NCBI GenBank assembly: GCA_020055645.1 | Contig: CM034546.1 | Span: 140,141,875 to 140,205,874, forward strand | DNA from: Tomocerus qinae | Taxonomy: Eukaryota > Arthropoda > Collembola > Entomobryomorpha > Tomoceridae | DNA length: 64,000 nt | Direction: 5' to 3' | Part shown: one piece after another, positions 45,857 through 56,821 of the stretch | Layout: each line of letters begins with the position of its first letter | Position numbering within the stretch: the first letter of the stretch is position 1 | The notes under the pieces: generated by a model | Database searches by the model: none | What the model saw: the letters and a program-made list of their open reading frames with translations, nothing else | What the model was told of the DNA's origin: nothing | Position numbers and translations under genes: made by a program

Positions 45857-46452
45857 CGGTGAAGGTAAATGGCCAAATTGAATTTTCCCGCACATGAAAT
45901 AATGGAAACCTTGAGCGCACTGAAAGCTGGAAAAATTTGCATACAGAATGCATTCATTGTTTCTGTTATGAAATATTTTTGTGCCTTGTAAGTCGTAGGA
46001 GACTATAGAGAGCGCAGTGTATAATTCCTCAATGGCACGAAGTTGTTCTGCTTCGGACGTGTTGGAATTTGCCTCATTATGTGTGTTATTGTGTGCTTGG
46101 CTGGGTTTTTGAATTACGGCAAACCAACACACAAACTAAGCTACGGAATTAGACTTTTGCGGTTTATTTATAAGGATGCATAGCTTCCTCTAATTGAACT
46201 TTTCATGGTTTCTCATTTGGTGGGTCGGAGTTGGAGGTAGAGATTTTATATTAATAGGTATAGGGACTTCTGTTTTAGAAAACGGTCTGTATCTCCGGAC
46301 ACGGAGGAGGTATTTGGCAAGTGTATTGTCTTGTATCATAATTTCAACAATGTAAATGGGCAAATTTTAAATTTTCCTGCAAATGAAATTATAGGAACCT
46401 TAAGCGAACCGAAAGCTAAAAATTTGCATACAGAACGCATTAACTGCTTTCT
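45857..46452. repeat. Pair of ~100-bp direct repeats, about 490 bp apart
   Basis: The segment 45,857-45,960 (AAATGGCCAAATTGAATTTTCC, GAAAGCTGGAAAAATTTGCATACAGAATGCATT) recurs at about 46,349-46,452 with roughly one change in five to six bases. TGCGGTTTATTTATAAGG and TACGGTTTATTTAATTGAAG near 46,158 and 46,455 may belong to it. Function unknown. Confidence 0.55.
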
Positions 46453-47956
46453 TATACGGTTTATTTAATTGAAGGAAGAATTTTCAACTACCACGTAGCA
46501 GCCAGCAGTGTAGCATAACAGTGACTTTAAAGATTTTATCATCGCGCAAGCGTGTATGCATAAAACAAAGTTCCATCTGGATGGAATTTAGCAATAAACC
46601 AAAAATATATATCAACTATATGAATAACCTATATGAAATATTGAGAAAACTACAATAAAACTCATATGATATGGCTAGCGCCAAACCGCAAAAAATTTCA
46701 ATGCTCATGTGAAGGTGGGGTTTTAGTCGACTATAAATATATTACAGTACAGTTTAAAAGATTGCGGAATAGGTCTCCGCTCATGACTCCCTCCAATCAC
46801 AAGAACGAAATTTTTTTAATTTTGGCGGTATAGACAATGCTTCATCTAGATTATCTGTAGTATAGTTTTATATATATGGCGTACATACAAACATCCGTAC
46901 ATCCAAAAAATATTTCGGTCACGTTTATATTATAGAGTGATGTCGGCTATTTTACATGGTGACTGTTGGGTGAACTATGGACTTTATTTTTAATTATTTT
47001 AATGATATGATGGAATGACATTTGGACTCCTGGCAACTTATTAGCATTTTGCCACAATATCTGTCAATGACGCTTATAGTGTACTATAGTGGCCTGTGTG
47101 CATGGGGGAGGGGGTTTTGCGTTACGTAATATAAGCAGGTCTCCTAGGTTCTCTCTACTCCCTACCTAACACACGTACAGACATCTATTATAGACACAGA
47201 GGCAAATTTTTTGCTTTATCAAGTCTACGATCGATTATAATATACAGATAGTAGCCCCCAGCATGCGTGACTCTATTTCGAAAGGTAGGTATCCAGCATA
47301 ATCATGTGTATTAGTTAATTTCGAAATACAGTAACCTATTAAGTGTTTACTGTTAACCCGTGATGGACTTATTGTTATGCATACGCGCTTCGCTCTTGCG
47401 CAGTGCAACGAAAAGCCGCAAAGTCCATGGCATAAAATACAGTTACATAGAGACATACATACATAGTTGAAACATAGTTGAAAATAATTTTATTTATTGT
47501 GATATACATATAAATTAGATATACTCTGTTTAACTGAAACTTGGTTGAAAGACTTAGTTATCCCCATTAGTATAACTTATTATAATGTTCTTACGGATTT
47601 TAATATATTATTTATTTCTTTTGTGTTGCGTCTTCGGTTCTATCATCTGTTGTGGATGATAGAGTATGATGAGTTGAGTGGATGTGCATATGATAGTCCG
47701 TTCTATCATATGCTCCGAGATGTGGGATGGATGTGATGGGATGAATGGCTATACAATTATTCGATTAACAAAGTCTGTGCACTAAAGAGAATGTCTGGAA
47801 CTGAAGAAATGCACAACACAGAGATTGGTCTTTTTGATTTGCAAAGATATATTTAAGTTTTTTATTGAAGGATCTGATCGATGTGAATAATAATGACACT
47901 TGGGAAACCTTTAGAATTTCGTGAGGATAAAAACCCAAGTGGAAAGACAATGAAAT
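46453..47956. other. No gene recognised
   Basis: About 1.5 kb of AT-rich DNA with short open frames on both strands, none with recognisable motifs, and no clear repeat structure. It ends at the target duplication of the foldback element. Confidence 0.5.
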
Positions 47957-47963
47957 TAGTTTA

Positions 47964-48285
47964 GTGCTGATTAACGGACCTTTGTAGGACTTTATAGGAC
48001 GGATTTCTTATCGGACGGACTCTTAACGGACGCGGACCCTTAACGGACGGACTCTTATCGGACGCGGACTCTTATCGGACCGACACCTAACGGACGGACC
48101 TTAACGATACAGTCCGCTATGAGTCCGCCAGACTCAACCTCATGCACAGTGGCAGAAAACATCAAACATGTGGCCAATACTAAAGCTTGCACCAAAATTA
48201 CAATCTGTGGGGGATTTCAGTGCTATTGTTGCCGACCAACTAGGTCGGTGGAATTTATTATGTTTAAGATATTAACCGACTGTTT
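47964..48285. repeat. Left outer arm of the foldback element
   Basis: Unique terminal arm. Its first 150 bases contain GGACGGACTCTTAACGGACG-type subrepeats alternating GGAC with TTAACG or TTATCG; the inner part is single-copy and ends GTTTAAGATATTAACCGACT. It is mirrored at 49,986-50,305 with only a handful of differences (for example TTTATAGG against TTTTATAGG). Confidence 0.88.
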
Positions 48286-48289
48286 TTAA

Positions 48290-49190
48290 ATATTTTCGAA
48301 TATTTTCGAATGGTTTCGAATATTTTCGAATATTTTCGAATGGTTTCGAATATTTTCGAATATTTTCGAATGGTTTCGAATATTTTCGAATGGTTTCGAA
48401 TATTTTCGAATGGTTTCGAATATTTTCGAATGGTTTCGAATATTTTCGAATGGTTTCGAATATTTTCGAATGGTTTCGAATATTTTCGACTGGTTTCGAA
48501 TATTTTCGAATGGTTTCGAATATTTTCGACTGGTTTCGAATATTTTCGAATGGTTTCGAATATTTTCGAATGGTTTCGAATGATTTCGAAAATTTTCGAA
48601 TGATTTCGAATATTTTCGAATGGTTTTGAATATTTTCGAATGGTTTCAAATATTTTAAAATGGTTTCGAATATTTTCGAATGGTTTCGAATATTTTCGAA
48701 TGGTTTCGAATATTTTCGAATGGTTTCGAATATTTTCGAATGGTTTCTAATATTTTCGAATATTTTCGAATATTTTCGAATGGTTTCGAATGATTTCGAA
48801 TATTTACGAATGGTTTCGAATGGTTTCGAATATTTTCGAATGGTTTCGAATATTTTCGAATGGTTTCGAATATTTTCGAATGGTTTCGAATTATTTCGAA
48901 TGGTTTCGAATTATTTCGAATATTTTCGAATGGTTTCGAATATTTTAGAATGGTTTCGAAAATTTTCGAATGGTTTCGAATATTTTCGAATGGTTTTGAA
49001 TATTTTCGAATGGTTTCAAATATTTTAAAATGGTTTCGAATATTTTCGAATGGTTTCGAATATTTTCGAATGGTTTCGAATATTTTCGAATGGTTTCGAA
49101 TATTTTCAAATGGTTTCGAATATTTTCGAATGGTTTCGAATATTTTCAAATCTTTTCAAAAATTTCCGAACATTTTCAATAATTTTCGAA
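48290..49190. repeat. 20-bp tandem array, left inner arm
   Basis: Head-to-tail copies of TATTTTCGAATGGTTTCGAA, about 45 units, with occasional 10-bp half units (TATTTTCGAA doubled). TTCGAA occurs every 10 bp. The last copies before the centre degenerate (TCTTTTCAAAAATTTCCGAAC). Long open frames in it are repeat artefacts. Confidence 0.92.
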
Positions 49191-49197
49191 TAGTTTA

Positions 49198-49985
49198 TTT
49201 GAAAATATTCGAAACCATTGGAAAATATTCGAAACCATTCGAAACTATTCGAAACCATTCGAAAATATTCGAAACCATTCTAAATTATTCGAAACCATTC
49301 GAAAATATTCGAAACCATTCGAAAATATTCGAAACCATTCGAAAATATTCGAAACCATTCGAAAATATTCGAAACCATTCGAAAATATTCGAAACCATTC
49401 GAAAATATTCGAAACCATTCGAAAATATTCGAAACCATTCGAAAATATTCGAAACCATTCGAAAATATTCGAAACCATTCGAAAATATTCGAAACCATTC
49501 GAAAATATTCGAAACCATTCGAAAATATTCGAAACCATTCGAAAATATTCGAAACCATTCGAAAATATTCGAAACCATTCGAAAATATTCGAAACCATTC
49601 GAAAATATTCGAAACCATTCGAAAATATTCGAAACCATTCGAAAATATTCGAAACCATTCGTAAATATTCGAAACCATTCTAAAATATTCGAAACCATTC
49701 GAAAATATTCGAAATAATTCGAAACCATTCGAAAATATTCGAAATAATTCGAAACCATTCGAAAATATTCGAAACCATTCGAAAATATTCGAAACCATTC
49801 GAAAATATTCGAAACCATTCGAAAATATTCGAAACCATTCGAAAATATTCAAAACCATTCGAAAATATTCGAAAATATTCGAAAATATTCGAAACCATTT
49901 GAAAATATACGAAACCATTCGAAAATATTCGAAACCATTCGAAAATATTCGAAACCATTCGAAAATATTCGAAAATATTTAAAAA
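49198..49985. repeat. 20-bp tandem array, right inner arm
   Basis: Head-to-tail copies of TTCGAAACCATTCGAAAATA, the reverse complement of the left arm unit, about 39 copies. Copies in 49,310-49,660 are nearly uniform, which shows recent homogenisation. Half units GAAAATATTC repeat at 49,861-49,890. Confidence 0.92.
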
Positions 49986-50312
49986 CAGTCGGTTAATATC
50001 TTAAACATAATAAATTCCACCGACCTAGTTGGTCGGCAACAATAGCACTGAAATCCCCCACAGATTGTAATTTTGGTGCAAGCTTTAGTATTGGCCACAT
50101 GTTTGATGTTTTCTGCCACTGTGCATGAGGTTGAGTCTGGCGGACTCATAGCGGACTGTATCGTTAAGGTCCGTCCGTTAGGTGTCGGTCCGATAAGAGT
50201 CCGCGTCCGTTAAGAGTCCGTCCGTTAAGGGTCCGCGTCCGTTAAGAGTCCGTCCGATAAGAAGTCCGTCCTATAAAAGTCCTACAAAGGTCCGTTAATC
50301 AGCACTAGTTTA

Positions 50313-50884
50313 GTTCACTTAATTAATTCACAAAGTAGTGGGAAAGGAGTATTTTCTATATTTAAACAAAGTACCGACACCGTACAGAAGTAGGGAATTA
50401 TCTTATATCGATATCACTAAGAAAAATGTGGGTAGGGGTACAAATCAGTGTGGAAGTGGAATTCAAGGGTGGAAATGAAATAACTGTTGCACTGAATTTG
50501 AGAGAGATGTGTAACTGCTTATACGAAGGAGATTGGGGGTTTTGAAAAGCGTGTTTGGTGTTGAGAATACAATTATTGGGAAAAAAGGAAAATGTCGGAC
50601 GATAATTGCTTCACGACCGAGTCCAGTTCAACTCAAAACCAATCTAACTAAAAATCTAACAATCTCTTATCTGTTTTCCAGCCATCGATCTTCTCGGCTG
50701 GCTTTGCTTAAGCTTATTTACATTTCATAAGTAAATTAGGCATCTATTCTAGGTATTGTACAAGAATATAGCACACAAGCGATATAGGTATATGTAATTA
50801 GGTGGTAAAACATACAAATTACAGGGAATCGGCTGCTACTTATTATTGTTGGCTTAGAACTACACAAACAAAGCTTTATAGGCC
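50313..50884. other. No gene recognised
   Basis: Sequence between the foldback element and the next LINE fragment. The 65-codon frame at 50,533 has no recognisable content. Confidence 0.5.
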
Positions 50885-52265
50885 CATAAGTAGATGACAA
50901 TGTTTATATTCATGGAGGTTTTAATCTAAAAACAGAGTGTACATGCAGTAAGCTTGATTTAATCTTAAATAGTTGTTATCTACTAGGAAAGACTCCATTC
51001 CTGACCTTTTTATTACTAAAGCTGACAACCTAGTGGAAAATGTATCAGTGATTAACCCGTATATATCTTATTTACCCTTATATATCAACTAAACCAGATG
51101 ATATTTACAATTCTGATACTTCCTTTCTTATTCCTTTTTTTAATCTTTATGATTTGTACAAGGCATGGAAAAGTCTAAATAATACTACTAGTCTAGTACA
51201 CTAGTAGTAAGGAAGACTGTATGGGAGTAGTCCCTATTATGCTTCGTTATAGTATTTACTCACCTAATGTAGGACAAGAAATCTTAGACACTGTTAATCT
51301 AAGTACCCAAATTGCTGTAGTATCTGATAATTAAAAAATAAAAATAAAAAAGTTAATACTATTTCCAAAACTACCTCATGTGACCCACCCTAAAGATTTT
51401 AGACCAATTAGAATCCAACCAATACAACTTTAATTAATGGAAAAATGTGTTTACCATAGCTTAATAGATTATTTAAACTTTAAACAACAGTTAGGTTTCA
51501 GGGCAAAACATTCTACTATACATGCTTAAATAGCTCTAACTGAGTTTCTATATAGAATATGGATTTAGGAAATGTATGTTTATTATTACCACTTGATTAA
51601 ATTAAAGCATTAGATAAAGTCCCTAGAGATATCCTTATTAAAAAACTACAATGGTACGGTATAGATACTAAATGGTTTGAAGCTTATCTTGAAAACCGGG
51701 GACAGTTTGTATATGTTGATAAAGATAATGTTTAAGAAGTTGGTTACACTAATCTAGGAGGACCCCAAAGTAGTATCTTAAGCTTTAATATATTAGGCTC
51801 TTAATTCTGTTCTCGATATATATTAATGATTTACCAAATACATATAAAAATAGTTTATGTATATTATTTGCGGAAATAGACACCACCATGTGGATATGCA
51901 GAATGTGCTATCTTGGATGAATAGTAATAGAATTGAATTAAATGTTGATAAAACTCAATTCATGGTAATTGGTAGACGGTAGACCACACATTGTCAAATC
52001 ATTAGGGGATGTTAGTTTTGAAGTAAATGATACTGTAATAAATATTGTTAGTAGTATTAAATGTTTAGGTCTTATTATAGACTCTAATTTAAACTGGACT
52101 GCACACAGTATTTAAGTAATTCCAAGGTGCAACACTATTTTATGGTCACTATACCCTCTTCAACCTTACCTTACTGTGGTAAATCGTAAAGTTGTAATTA
52201 TTACACATATTATGCCTGCTGTTATTAGATATATGTCAGCTATCTGGTGTACAGCTCCTCAGTTT
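50885..52265 (+). pseudogene. LINE ORF2 remnant (endonuclease end and reverse transcriptase)
   Basis: Heavily decayed. Near 50,890 the frame reads DDNVYIHGGFNLKTECTC (GDFN region of the endonuclease); near 50,985 it reads SIPDLFITKADNLVENVSVI and NPYIS, its C-terminus. Reverse transcriptase pieces follow: PHVTHPKDFRPIRIQPIQL, LMEKCVYHSLIDYLNFKQQ, LGFRAKHSTIHA, LLKNYNGT (then KLQWYGIDTKWFEAYLENRG in another frame) and RYMSAIWCTAPQF at about 52,220-52,262. The YADD segment is gone or unrecognisable. It looks like the same broad clade as the element at 57,957. Confidence 0.7.
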
Positions 52266-52595
52266 AAGGTGGGGGAGACCCTCATAATTTTATATGTGTT
52301 TTCCTATTCCATCATTTTATGAATAACTCGATTAATTTTGCCTCAATCTAGACGTGTGAGGTCTATAATGACGAGACTCTATCCAGGAGGGTCTCAAGTT
52401 TCTTACATTTTACAATTTTGACATCTCAAAGTCGTAGGAGTGGATTTGAAAAAATTTATTTTTTATTTTTTTGCGGGATGCTCTTAGAAATGGATAACAT
52501 GGTAAATAAAATTAATTTTGGTAAAATCTGAGACTTCATTCATTAGCGATTCGTAAGTAAAGGTTAATCATATAAACCAATATCTTCACAGCGAT
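52266..52595. other. No gene recognised
   Basis: AT-rich sequence with no coding content. It includes GGGGGAGACCCTC and GAGACTCTATCCAGGAGGGTCTC, short imperfect palindromes that I cannot assign. Confidence 0.4.
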
Positions 52596-52673
52596 CAAAA
52601 TATACATAAAACAAATATTATATAGACATCACGATTGTGATGTCTATATAATATTTGTTTTATGTATATTTTG
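52596..52673. repeat. Perfect 37-bp inverted repeat with 4-base loop
   Basis: Left arm 52,596-52,632 (CAAAATATACATAAAACAAA... TATAGACATCAC) and right arm 52,637-52,673 are exact reverse complements, separated by GATT. The arm is AT-rich except for its tip. Such a stem can extrude as a cruciform or, if transcribed, form a hairpin RNA. Perfect pairing over 37 bp implies recent origin or repair by copying from its own strand. Confidence 0.9.
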
Positions 52674-52834
52674 TGATTCACGATATAGAATTACTGAAAG
52701 TATTAAAGTATAAAAGATATATTATTTTGTTTCCACCTGCTGATTATACATTTGTTTATATTTTTGAATAGAAATATGACAAAGTTAATATCTTTTGCTT
52801 ATATAGATGGAGTTTTAGTGCACATTATTGTATG

Positions 52835-52946
52835 TATTGTAAAAAACCCAATAAACCCCAGGTTTTTTAAGTGAAGCGGGTGGGTTTTTTTGCCAAAAAA
52901 CCCGAAAAACCCCAACCCATAAAAAACCCAACCCACAACCCTGCTT
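52835..52946. repeat. Low-complexity AAAAAACCC tract
   Basis: Runs of AAAAAACCC and AACCC on one strand (with a GGTTTTTT counterpart) from about 52,835 to 52,946 make this a simple, compositionally biased stretch. It ends CACAACCCTG, which resembles a hAT terminus, but no partner end was found. Confidence 0.5.
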
Positions 52947-54005
52947 GGGACCCTCCTGGTCATATGATGAATCTCCAGAAAAAATCCCATAGTTTTTAGT
53001 TAATCCGTTTATGAGTTATGCGTAAAATGATGCAAAATAAAAGTTGGAATTCCAAGTAAACTTTAAAACAGCAAAGAACGACAGAGTATCTTATCTTAGT
53101 CATGTGTGTTACTGTATACTCTCACAGACAACTAAACAGAATCAGCATTACATTCCAATGCATTCTTTAAGGCACGTTCATTCCTATAAGACTGTTGATT
53201 TTATCACAATTTTACTCACAATTTTCACTCGCAACTACAAAAAATTGCGAATTGGGACTTCAAAATAATTGATTACTATATTGCATTTTTGAATTCATTT
53301 TTTTGGAATCCGATTATTTGCCTTCAGTCGTTGAACTTTTTACACTATATATGAAGCAAGATGGTAGAAAATCGAGACTTGGTAAGCATTTCCAAATTAA
53401 TTTTATACATTTCCATCCTGTATTGTTGCCTAAAAATTGGCATGTGTTTAAATTACCTGTTACTGTTCATATCCGCTGTGCTATAATTATTACAGCACTA
53501 CGAATATGAGTGTTACTCATCAGGTGTTACTAAATGAAAAAGCTAAGAAATTAATAGTGATAATAAATTGACACTAATTACAAAGGTGCCAGGTGACCAG
53601 GAGTGGAAACAAATCGAGAGGAGCAGTAAGTACAATACATCCGAGTGATTTGACTTGACCTAGTCGTTTTAGCTGTATTACACTGTCAACTCAACTACAA
53701 AACTGCAACTGATTAGGTAATGGTTGATAGTAATGTATTAAAAACAAATTCAATCCTCATTGGCAGCAAAAATGCATTTAAATATTATGTAATCATGGAC
53801 AAATGACATACTGAACAGTTTACAGCATTCCTAATGATGAAAAAGTAACATCATTTGGCTTTATTATATAGGTGTAAAAATGAGTTTCCGTAGGCGGAAA
53901 ACCGAGAGGAGTAATGAGTAAAATACATCCAAGTGGTTTGACTTTATCTTAGTGACTAGCACTGATTTTTGAAAGCCTAGTGACGAGGTAAGCTTCCTCA
54001 AAAAC
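52947..54005. other. No gene recognised; weak direct repeat
   Basis: No coding content identified. ATCGAGAGGAGCAGTAAGTA...ACATCCGAGTGATTTGACTT at about 53,613-53,660 is echoed by ACCGAGAGGAGTAATGAGTA...ACATCCAAGTGGTTTGACTT at about 53,900-53,948, a diverged direct repeat about 287 bp apart, just upstream of the Mutator-like gene remnant. Confidence 0.45.
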
Positions 54006-55969
54006 TTGAGTGCTTTCAATTCCATCTTCGTCGGGTGGTTCCATACAATAAAACAGTTTGAGCTTTTTGTGTATTTTAGAATGGCCAAATACAGAAATGT
54101 CAACAGCCGAAAAAGAAATCCTCATTGGAAACTAAAACGAAATAATGTGGCCAAAAATCGAGTTCAAAAAAATACTTTGCAACAAATACCGGCGGAAAAT
54201 CTAGCACCACAAAATCATCCAGCGATTCAGGCTCCATCAAAGCCAATAGATATAAGATCAAAGGGGAGACGACTGATGTCTATTTCATCTCTAGAAAACT
54301 TTATGAAGCTGTCAATGGATGATGGTAAAGAATGTCCGATAGCTATACATATTAATAACGAAAAACTATTGGAAATGCGGTCCATTTTTTCAATTCAATG
54401 TCAATGTTGTGGCTGGACAAAAGATGCGGATTCAGATTCAAATTGTGCCCTGGGTGTAAATGACGCATTAGCTTGGGGAACATTAGCAGGACCTTCAAGT
54501 TATCAAGGTAGCAGAAATCTGTCTCAAGTTTTGGAGTGTCATTTTCCAAGTCATAAAACGTTTCAAAATCACAAAGATGTCACTGCTTTGAAACGGACTA
54601 AAGCATTGCACAATGAAATAAAAGAAAACGGTATACTTGGAAGGATACTAGTAATTGAAAACAAAATTTTGTCGTTGTCAATGGCATTCAATATCCATAC
54701 ACTACGGTCTACGTTGACGGTGGCTGCGGTAAGAGATCATACGGCCACTCATTCAATTCAAACTCTGGATGTGCTGTAATTGTTGGCCACTATTCGAAAA
54801 AGATTCTGTTTGTAGGCATCCGGAACAGATATTGTACTATATGCAAGCTATAAACGGAAATAGAGAATTTAAGAAGCACTTCTGTTTTTAAAATTGGAAA
54901 AACAATCAAAGTTCAAGCAGTATGGAGTTAGATAATTTAGATGGCGATTCATCAGTGTACGTGAATCTTTTGTCAAAGGTAAATACTCTAACAAACTTAT
55001 ATTTATAATATTAAAATTAAAACGTAGATTTATAAGGGCACTCGGATACAAACATCAGGTTGTTTCACTCACCCAAAATTTAGACTAAGTACATTTTAAG
55101 TTGCTAATTATTGCTATATCGTTTTACAGATGAACTATGGAGATATCCGGATAGAAAAAACTGAGTGCGTCAACCATGCAGTCAAACGATTCAATAATTC
55201 AAGAAAATAGCATCTTCTTATTAGAAAGAAAATTAACAGATTTGGAATCGCATCACGATATGCTGTTCAGTTTTACAGCCGCCAAGACAGTACTGACAAA
55301 GTTAAAAATTTGAAATATTCCATTTCACATATTTGGGGGCCATTCAAAATATAGTGACAACTACTTCTCCGAAGAAAGAAGACAAGAAAAAAATGAAGTA
55401 CCTATGCTTTCTAAAACGCTGATGTGGGAAGACTTATCTGAAGAAACAACTCGAATTGCGCAAATATCTCCCAGAAAAATTTCAAATGTTACTAGTAACC
55501 GCGCAGGAAGATTTATGAGCCACTGGCCGAAATATTTATTTGCAAAACGTTTAAACGTATACCAAAAAGGAAGGTATAACGAAAGGGTTACTGCTGGATT
55601 AGCATACACTAACAAAGCTAGTTTTTTACGAATGTGATTCGAACCATTGAGAAGTGGAGCCCATGTGCTGTGTGGAAACGTTCAGAACAAATATCAATGC
55701 GACTAAAAAAGGCCAGCCTAAAGCGGACTAAATTGCATTTTCTAATGCCTAGGAATGGAAACATGGAATATGGGGATGTAGATTATGGTAAAAATCCTGC
55801 GGACGAAGACATGCTAACGGAAAATGAAATTAAAGAGAAAGTAAAATTAAAGATCAGTAGCTTACAAGTAGATGGTAATACGAGGGATGAAATTGAAAAA
55901 AAGTCGATAGGACAGTCGTCTTATCATCAATTGCACTATTTTAGACGGCATAGAAATACAGCATTTTAA
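54006..55969 (+). pseudogene. Mutator-like transposase domain protein (broken)
   Basis: A 257-residue frame (54,006-54,779) starts basic (MAKYRNVNSRKRNPHWKLKR at an internal ATG, 54,081, likely the true start). It holds RSIFSIQCQCCGW, VNDALAWGTLAGPSSYQGSR, LSQVLECHFPSHKTFQNH and a helical stretch. One frame over, YPYTTVYVDGGCGKRSYGHS, SGCAVIVGHYSKKILFVGIR and NRYCTIC give the first catalytic Asp region of the Mutator-like fold; SSSSMELDNLDGDSSVYVNL gives the second Asp (GDSS). A GTAAAT...TTTACAG pair at about 54,979-55,129 may be an intron; MNYGDIRIEKTECVNHAVKR follows. Weaker pieces, such as RLNVYQKGRYNERVTAGLAY, run to about 55,969. The third acidic residue was not located. Multiple stops show decay. 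Confidence 0.75.
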
Positions 55970-56313
55970 TCAGGCCGTTTAGCTGAGCTTCAAGACTGTA
56001 CTAATAATACATCTATTATTAACGCCATTTTGAGACCCGATCGTTTCTACAGAAGTTGAGGCTAAACGGCAGTAGATAGATCTTTATTGTGCTTCTTGAA
56101 CTTACATTCATTACACAAATTTAATAGATTGTAGTCAGCATAACTAATTTAAGTATTTAGTGATTCGTATCTATTAATTATTCCGTTAATTATTATCATA
56201 AATAGTAAGTAACACTAAATAATATTCAAAATATTATATAGGCAGAGCAATAATGGTCTAATTATATCTTACTAGCTAATGACATATTATCCTAGCGTTG
56301 GATTGGCAATTTT

Positions 56314-56730
56314 TTATTCATTTTTAACCCATGCACGTAGTTTTAGGCTACGTACAAAGTAACTATAAATATTCTGTAAAACGCATATTTCTTCGACCTC
56401 AAACAGAGTATGGAAGTTATTATAGTTCAAATTACCCAAATAGGTCACTAACAGCTCTTTACGCATTGGTCCATATGGCAAGCATTTACAAAAAAAGTGG
56501 TATAGGTTTTCAAATTCATTTTCGTTGTTACTACAAATGGTACAAAGTTGATTATAATCTAAATTATATTTTATATCATTAACAATAATTCGTGGTGGAA
56601 ATACATTGAAAAGCCTTATTTGACATAGTAATCTTACTTGCTTAATAAGGATTCTCCATAACAAATACTTTTGTGGTAATACATCCTCTAAGTGGATAAA
56701 CGGCAGTATATGATGGTAACTTGAAACAAA
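56314..56730 (-). pseudogene. LINE ORF2 C-terminal fragment inserted in the Mutator-like gene
   Basis: On the - strand, HILPFIHLEDVLPQKYLLWR leads to a 116-residue frame with QVRLLCQIRLFNVFPPRII and the finger CTICSNNENEFENLYHFFC (C-x2-C...H-x4-C), followed by GPMRKELLVTYLGNLNYNNF. This is the terminal finger region of a LINE ORF2. It is 5' truncated and lies between the Mutator-like and YqaJ pieces, which are both on the other strand, so it is probably a later insertion. Confidence 0.65.
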
Positions 56731-56821
56731 ATAACGGAATGTGGTCTATTTACTTCTATAGAAAATGGTGTATTACCAGCGTCGTCCGATGGATTAATGG
56801 GACACGATGGCATTGTGGACG

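Larger units (their letters stand above)
47964..50305. mobile_element. Foldback (FB-like) palindromic element, 2,342 bp
   Basis: The left arm starts GTGCTGATTAACGGACC and the right arm ends with the exact complement GGTCCGTTAATCAGCAC. About 325 bp of outer arm on each side (GGACGGACTCTTAACGGACG subrepeats, then CACAGTGGCAGAAAACATC, GTTGCCGACCAACTAGG and CATAATAAATTCC mirrored on the right) match almost base for base, and the inner arms are inverted 20-bp tandem arrays meeting near 49,190. TAGTTTA flanks both sides (47,957-47,963 and 50,306-50,312), extendable to 8 bp. There is no coding capacity apart from repeat-derived frames. This is the structure of foldback transposons, which move by proteins supplied in trans; in Drosophila, FB elements are linked to the Mutator-like NOF protein. 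Confidence 0.9.

Noticed and set aside
45851..46132. A 93-codon frame on the - strand.
   Set aside because: It overlaps one of the direct repeats, and I recognise nothing in its translation.
45857..46452. LTRs of a small retroelement.
   Set aside because: No TG...CA ends, primer-binding site or target duplication could be seen; kept only as direct repeats.
48272..49958. Open frames of 100-285 codons in the foldback arms.
   Set aside because: They follow the 20-bp unit in every frame and mirror each other on both strands.
52596..52673. MicroRNA precursor.
   Set aside because: Perfect pairing over 37 bp with a 4-base loop is unlike typical precursors, and transcription cannot be judged from sequence.
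52937..52944. Right end of a hAT MITE (CAACCCTG).
   Set aside because: No matching CAGGGTTG left end lies within a plausible distance.
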